A stretch of 17,164 nt of DNA, taken from NCBI GenBank assembly GCA_036939355.1, contig JALLAP010000792.1, forward strand, positions 1-17,164. The letters are read 5' to 3'. A program made the position numbers and the translations under genes. Below, piece by piece: positions 15,919-17,164 of the stretch. How positions within the stretch are numbered: the first letter of the stretch is position 1; each line of letters opens with the position of its first letter. The DNA comes from Thalassiosira profunda. Taxonomy: Eukaryota > Bacillariophyta > Thalassiosirophyceae > Thalassiosirales > Thalassiosiraceae. Under the pieces are notes generated by a model that saw nothing but the letters and a program-made list of their open reading frames with translations, was not told where the DNA came from and did not search any database.

Positions 15919-16285
15919 GTCACTCTTCTGGCGAAGTATTCCGATCGCCAAATAACACGTTGTACAATTTCAATAACAAAAAGAGATATCTTATGAAAGA
16001 TATGATTGCAATTGCATATTTATAATACGTAATTGTGAAAGATGATACGACCTTTTTGTCAGAGGGTCCTCTGCTTTTTGTTACACAAAATGAAGCTGAA
16101 CTGCCAATGACGAGCATTTTGTCCTCAAACCTCAACTTTCCAGCCGCTTTTTTCCTCCCCCAACCCCCAACAAACTTCCTCTCCCAACGAGGTTGCCTCA
16201 TAAAATAATATCGAGCGCTGCCATCGCCATTGCCGCCCCCAATAGCGTCGGATACCCCCTCTTTGTTCGCCTCTCCCTGCCCATC

Positions 16286-17164
16286 ATGACCATCAAAGCA
16301 TCTCACAGCGTCAGCTCCTTCGGCGTGTCGGCGCCGGACGAATCGAAAAGGTGGGTAGGCAATTGCAATTCTTTCTTTGCAGTTGGGTTGGGCATCTTCT
16401 GTTGAAGAGATGCGCTGATTCGAGCTACAATTGCACGCCGTGCCGGTCGTCTCACTACTTGCAAATCGCCTCGCGCAGGAATGAATACCTCGTCAAAGTG
16501 TCGCCCACCGTGCCCAAAAGCATCGCCGATATGTGGGATTCCCTCGCCCCCGAGGTCCGCGCGGCCCTCATCTCCTCGGAGCTGAAAGCGGGTAGCAATG
16601 GGTTGCTCAAACACCAGTCGTCGACGGGCAGCGCGACGCCCACAGTCATGTCCCGCTCCACCTCGTCCGCGAGCTTCCTCGACCAGGGCTCGTCCCTCGG
16701 CAGCAGCAAGGAGTCCGACCCGGAGGTGCTGCGCGAGAAGTGCCCGGTGTCGGGGGCCGACGTCCTGCTCACCCCCGTCGAGCGCGCGCCGAAGAACGTC
16801 TTCGCCTTCACCAAAACCCACCAGGAGGAGCGGTCGGAGGTGATCCAGCAGGCGAACTCGACCGTCACCACCACGACGAAGGTGGTGTCGACGTCGCGGG
16901 GGTGGAGGAACATCTTTTCCCTGCCCATTTCCTACGACGTGAACATGGTCGCGCACGGGACGCTCTTCGACGCGGTGAACTCCCAGCTGCTGGATGCCAC
17001 GGGGGTGCACCCGGAGGGTTACAATACGCGCTTTGCCGTGGTGGACGCCGATGTGGACGCGTTGTACGGTGACAAGATTCGCGGGTACTTCGAGGCGAAG
17101 GGCATTGAGCTGACGGTGTGCGTGATCAATGGCGGAGAGGCCGACAAGAGGCCGCAGGTGCGTG
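16286..17164 (+). CDS. Sugar-phosphate cyclase, EEVS/DDGS/DHQ-synthase-like, partial
   Basis: The first about 250 residues of a gene cut by the window's right edge. Exon 1 is 16286-16350 and exon 2 starts at 16479 (intron GTGGGT...GCAG, 128 bases), open to the end. From about residue 164 (WRNIFSLPISYDV), and clearly from about 206 (RFAVVDADVDALYGDKIRGY, then GIELTV and GGEADKR), it matches the N-terminal NAD-binding part of the sedoheptulose-7-phosphate cyclase superfamily: EEVS, DDGS of mycosporine and gadusol pathways, and dehydroquinate synthase. The GEADK-type motif closes the first strand-loop set. Which substrate is used cannot be decided because the metal and substrate residues lie beyond the edge. 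The first about 160 residues are unrecognised and include a serine-rich linker. No plastid signal is seen, suggesting a cytosolic enzyme. An alternative acceptor at 16382 is also in frame. Confidence 0.72.

Larger units (their letters stand above)
15665..16285. other. Divergent upstream region, TLC / sugar-phosphate cyclase
   Basis: These 621 bases lie between divergent starts. They contain a 10-base tandem repeat (15801-15837), two CACGTG boxes and an AT-rich stretch from about 15940 to 16090 with repeated TATGA and AATTG words. No coding frame is supported. Confidence 0.55.

Noticed and set aside
16410..16450. GATTCGAGC as a tRNA T-arm
   Set aside because: No matching acceptor or anticodon stems can be drawn around it; the same word near 5155 also lacks tRNA structure.
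16303..17010. Minus-strand open frame of 235 codons
   Set aside because: Antisense to the cyclase exons, with a histidine/arginine/glycine-rich translation; the sense strand carries the recognisable enzyme pattern.

Overview
The window looks like nuclear DNA of a photosynthetic stramenopile, most probably a diatom. Genes are compact, with few short GT-AG introns (66-128 bases). Several predicted proteins start with a signal peptide followed by an 'ASAF'-type motif (SAFVP, SAAFSP, AGFALP, GAFVSP), which marks import into a secondary plastid of red-algal origin. Two of these also carry a twin-arginine thylakoid signal. Short interstitial CCCTAA/TTAGGG tracts occur. The species cannot be named from the sequence.

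Layout, left to right. 1-679: no gene; it holds an inverted repeat. 680-1745 (-): lumenal PsbP-family protein, 3 exons. 1746-2365: shared upstream region with a duplicated telomere-like unit. 2366-3505 (+): mitochondrial-carrier-family protein. 3594-4745 (-): plastid DUF1995 (LPA3-like) protein. 4746-5593: AT-rich, repeat-bearing, gene-free. 5594-6893 (-): ERO1-type thiol oxidase with a plastid-like presequence. 7372-9687 (+): membrane-anchored SET-domain protein. 9795-11150 (-): queuosine salvage protein (DUF2419/Qng1). 11485-12467 (+): MYND zinc-finger protein. 12605-13584 (-): lumenal FKBP. 13690-14641 (+): RWD-DUF1115 protein. 14735-15664 (-): TLC-domain membrane protein. 16286 to the window end (+): N-terminal part of a sugar-phosphate cyclase of the sedoheptulose-7-phosphate cyclase / dehydroquinate-synthase-like superfamily. 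From the ERO1 gene onward the genes alternate strictly in orientation, so every intergenic space is either a shared divergent upstream region or a tail-to-tail junction.

Four genes or gene parts are interrupted by a single N. Each N is flanked by a perfect 72-base direct repeat (four cases, identical length). Removing one copy plus the N (73 bases) restores every reading frame, so these are unmerged contig overlaps, not biology. A separate one-base frame break lies in a C-run of the queuosine gene.

Three genes point to photosystem II upkeep: the PsbP-family protein, the DUF1995 protein and the lumenal FKBP. They do not form an operon, and their proximity may be chance. The leads most worth following are the plastid-style presequence on ERO1, the sugar-phosphate cyclase with a long novel N-terminal region, a TGACGTCA palindrome before the PsbP-family gene, and a textbook G-quadruplex motif in the 105-base FKBP/RWD shared promoter. 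No CRISPR array, rRNA, tRNA or intact transposon was recognised.
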